From contig PMCN01000275.1 of assembly GCA_003154135.1 (NCBI GenBank), positions 58,569 through 66,051 of the forward strand: a DNA stretch of 7,483 nt, given 5' to 3'. Below, one piece after another: positions 6,986 to 7,483 of the stretch. The notes under the pieces are model-generated. The model had not been told where the DNA came from. It saw only the letters and a program-made list of their open reading frames with translations, and ran no database searches. Source of the stretch: Acidimicrobiaceae bacterium. Its GTDB lineage: Bacteria > Actinomycetota > Acidimicrobiia > Acidimicrobiales > Ilumatobacteraceae. How positions within the stretch are numbered: the first letter of the stretch is position 1; each line of letters opens with the position of its first letter. The position numbers were made by a program, and so were the translations under genes.

Positions 6986-7483
6986 ATGAAGTACATCAAG
7001 CTCGGTACCACCGGCCTCGACGTGTCTCGGGTGTGCCTCGGCTGCATGAGCTACGGCATTCCCGACCGCGGCGGCCACAGCTGGACGCTCGACGAGGAGC
7101 AGAGCCGGCCCTTCATCCGCCGCGCCGTCGAGGCCGGGGTCAACTTCTTCGACACCGCCAACGTGTACTCCGACGGCACCAGCGAGGAGATCGTCGGCCG
7201 AGCCCTCGCCGACTTCGCCCGCCGCGACGAGGTGGTGCTGGCCACCAAGGTGCACGGCATGATGCGCCGCAAGCCCAACGGCTCGGGCCTGTCGCGCAGG
7301 GCCATCATGTTCGAGATCGACGCCAGCCTGCGCCGGCTCGGCACCGACTACGTCGACCTCTACCAGATCCACCGGTGGGATCCGCGCACGCCCATCGAGG
7401 AGACGATGGCGGCGCTGCACGACGTGGTGAAGGCGGGCAAGGCCCTCTACATCGGCGCGTCGTCGATGTGGGCGTGGCAGTTC
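6986..7483 (+). CDS. Aldo/keto reductase, YajO-like, 3' end beyond window
   Basis: The first 166 residues of an NADPH-dependent aldo/keto reductase (PF00248), open to the right edge; the family is about 320-350 residues, so roughly half is missing. The TIM-barrel starts with KYIKLGTTGLDVSRVCLGCM (2-21). The catalytic tetrad is present: Asp56 and Tyr61 in FFDTANVYSDGTSEE (54-68), Lys88 in LATKVHG, and His129 in YQIHRWD. The pieces PDRGGHSWTL, TANVYSDGTSEEIVGRAL and DVVKAGKALYIGASSM closely resemble what I recall of Escherichia coli YajO, so I place it in that branch. Family members reduce aldehydes and ketones; YajO has been linked to sugar-phosphate and thiamine-related chemistry, but the substrate here is unknown. 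It is cytoplasmic, and the ATG is preceded by a modest AAGG. It shares direction with the lipoprotein gene at a 64-base gap; no functional link is evident. Confidence 0.92.
   Translation, partial: MKYIKLGTTGLDVSRVCLGCMSYGIPDRGGHSWTLDEEQSRPFIRRAVEAGVNFFDTANVYSDGTSEEIVGRALADFARRDEVVLATKVHGMMRRKPNGSGLSRRAIMFEIDASLRRLGTDYVDLYQIHRWDPRTPIEETMAALHDVVKAGKALYIGASSMWAWQF

Overview
This window is GC-rich DNA with strongly G/C-ending codons, GTG start codons and tightly packed genes. That fits a high-GC actinobacterium. The mix of fatty-acid/acyl-CoA genes resembles soil or aquatic Actinomycetota such as Acidimicrobiia, but this lineage guess is by resemblance only. No RNA gene, insertion sequence, CRISPR array or phage gene was seen.

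Layout. Positions 1-5631 hold six minus-strand genes, read from right to left: a carboxymuconolactone decarboxylase/AhpD-like protein, an MFS_3-type transporter, an acyl-CoA dehydrogenase, an alpha/beta hydrolase, a PaaI-type hotdog thioesterase, and a zinc-free medium-chain reductase cut by the left edge. The gaps between them are about 25, 5, 21, 12 and 49 bases, so they look like one operon. A 198-base divergent intergenic region (5632-5829) follows. On the plus strand come a secreted lipoprotein with a phosphodiester glycosidase (NAGPA/DUF2233-type) domain behind a Ser/Thr/Pro repeat linker (5830-6921) and a YajO-like aldo/keto reductase cut by the right edge (6986-7483).

How the genes may work together. 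The acyl-CoA dehydrogenase, thioesterase, hydrolase and enoyl/quinone-reductase-like enzyme suggest a catabolic or modifying route for an acyl-CoA or ester substrate. The transporter would move the substrate or a toxic intermediate, and the CMD/AhpD-like protein would act in ring/lactone chemistry or peroxide defence. No CoA ligase, enoyl-CoA hydratase or regulator lies in the window, so the substrate cannot be named. The lipoprotein and the aldo/keto reductase are transcribed away from the operon and need not belong to it.

I found no strong evidence for a wholly new system. The points most worth a second look are the operon as a unit, the unusual active-site residues of its lead protein, the relocated catalytic base of the dehydrogenase, and the 12-base in-frame repeat in the lipoprotein.
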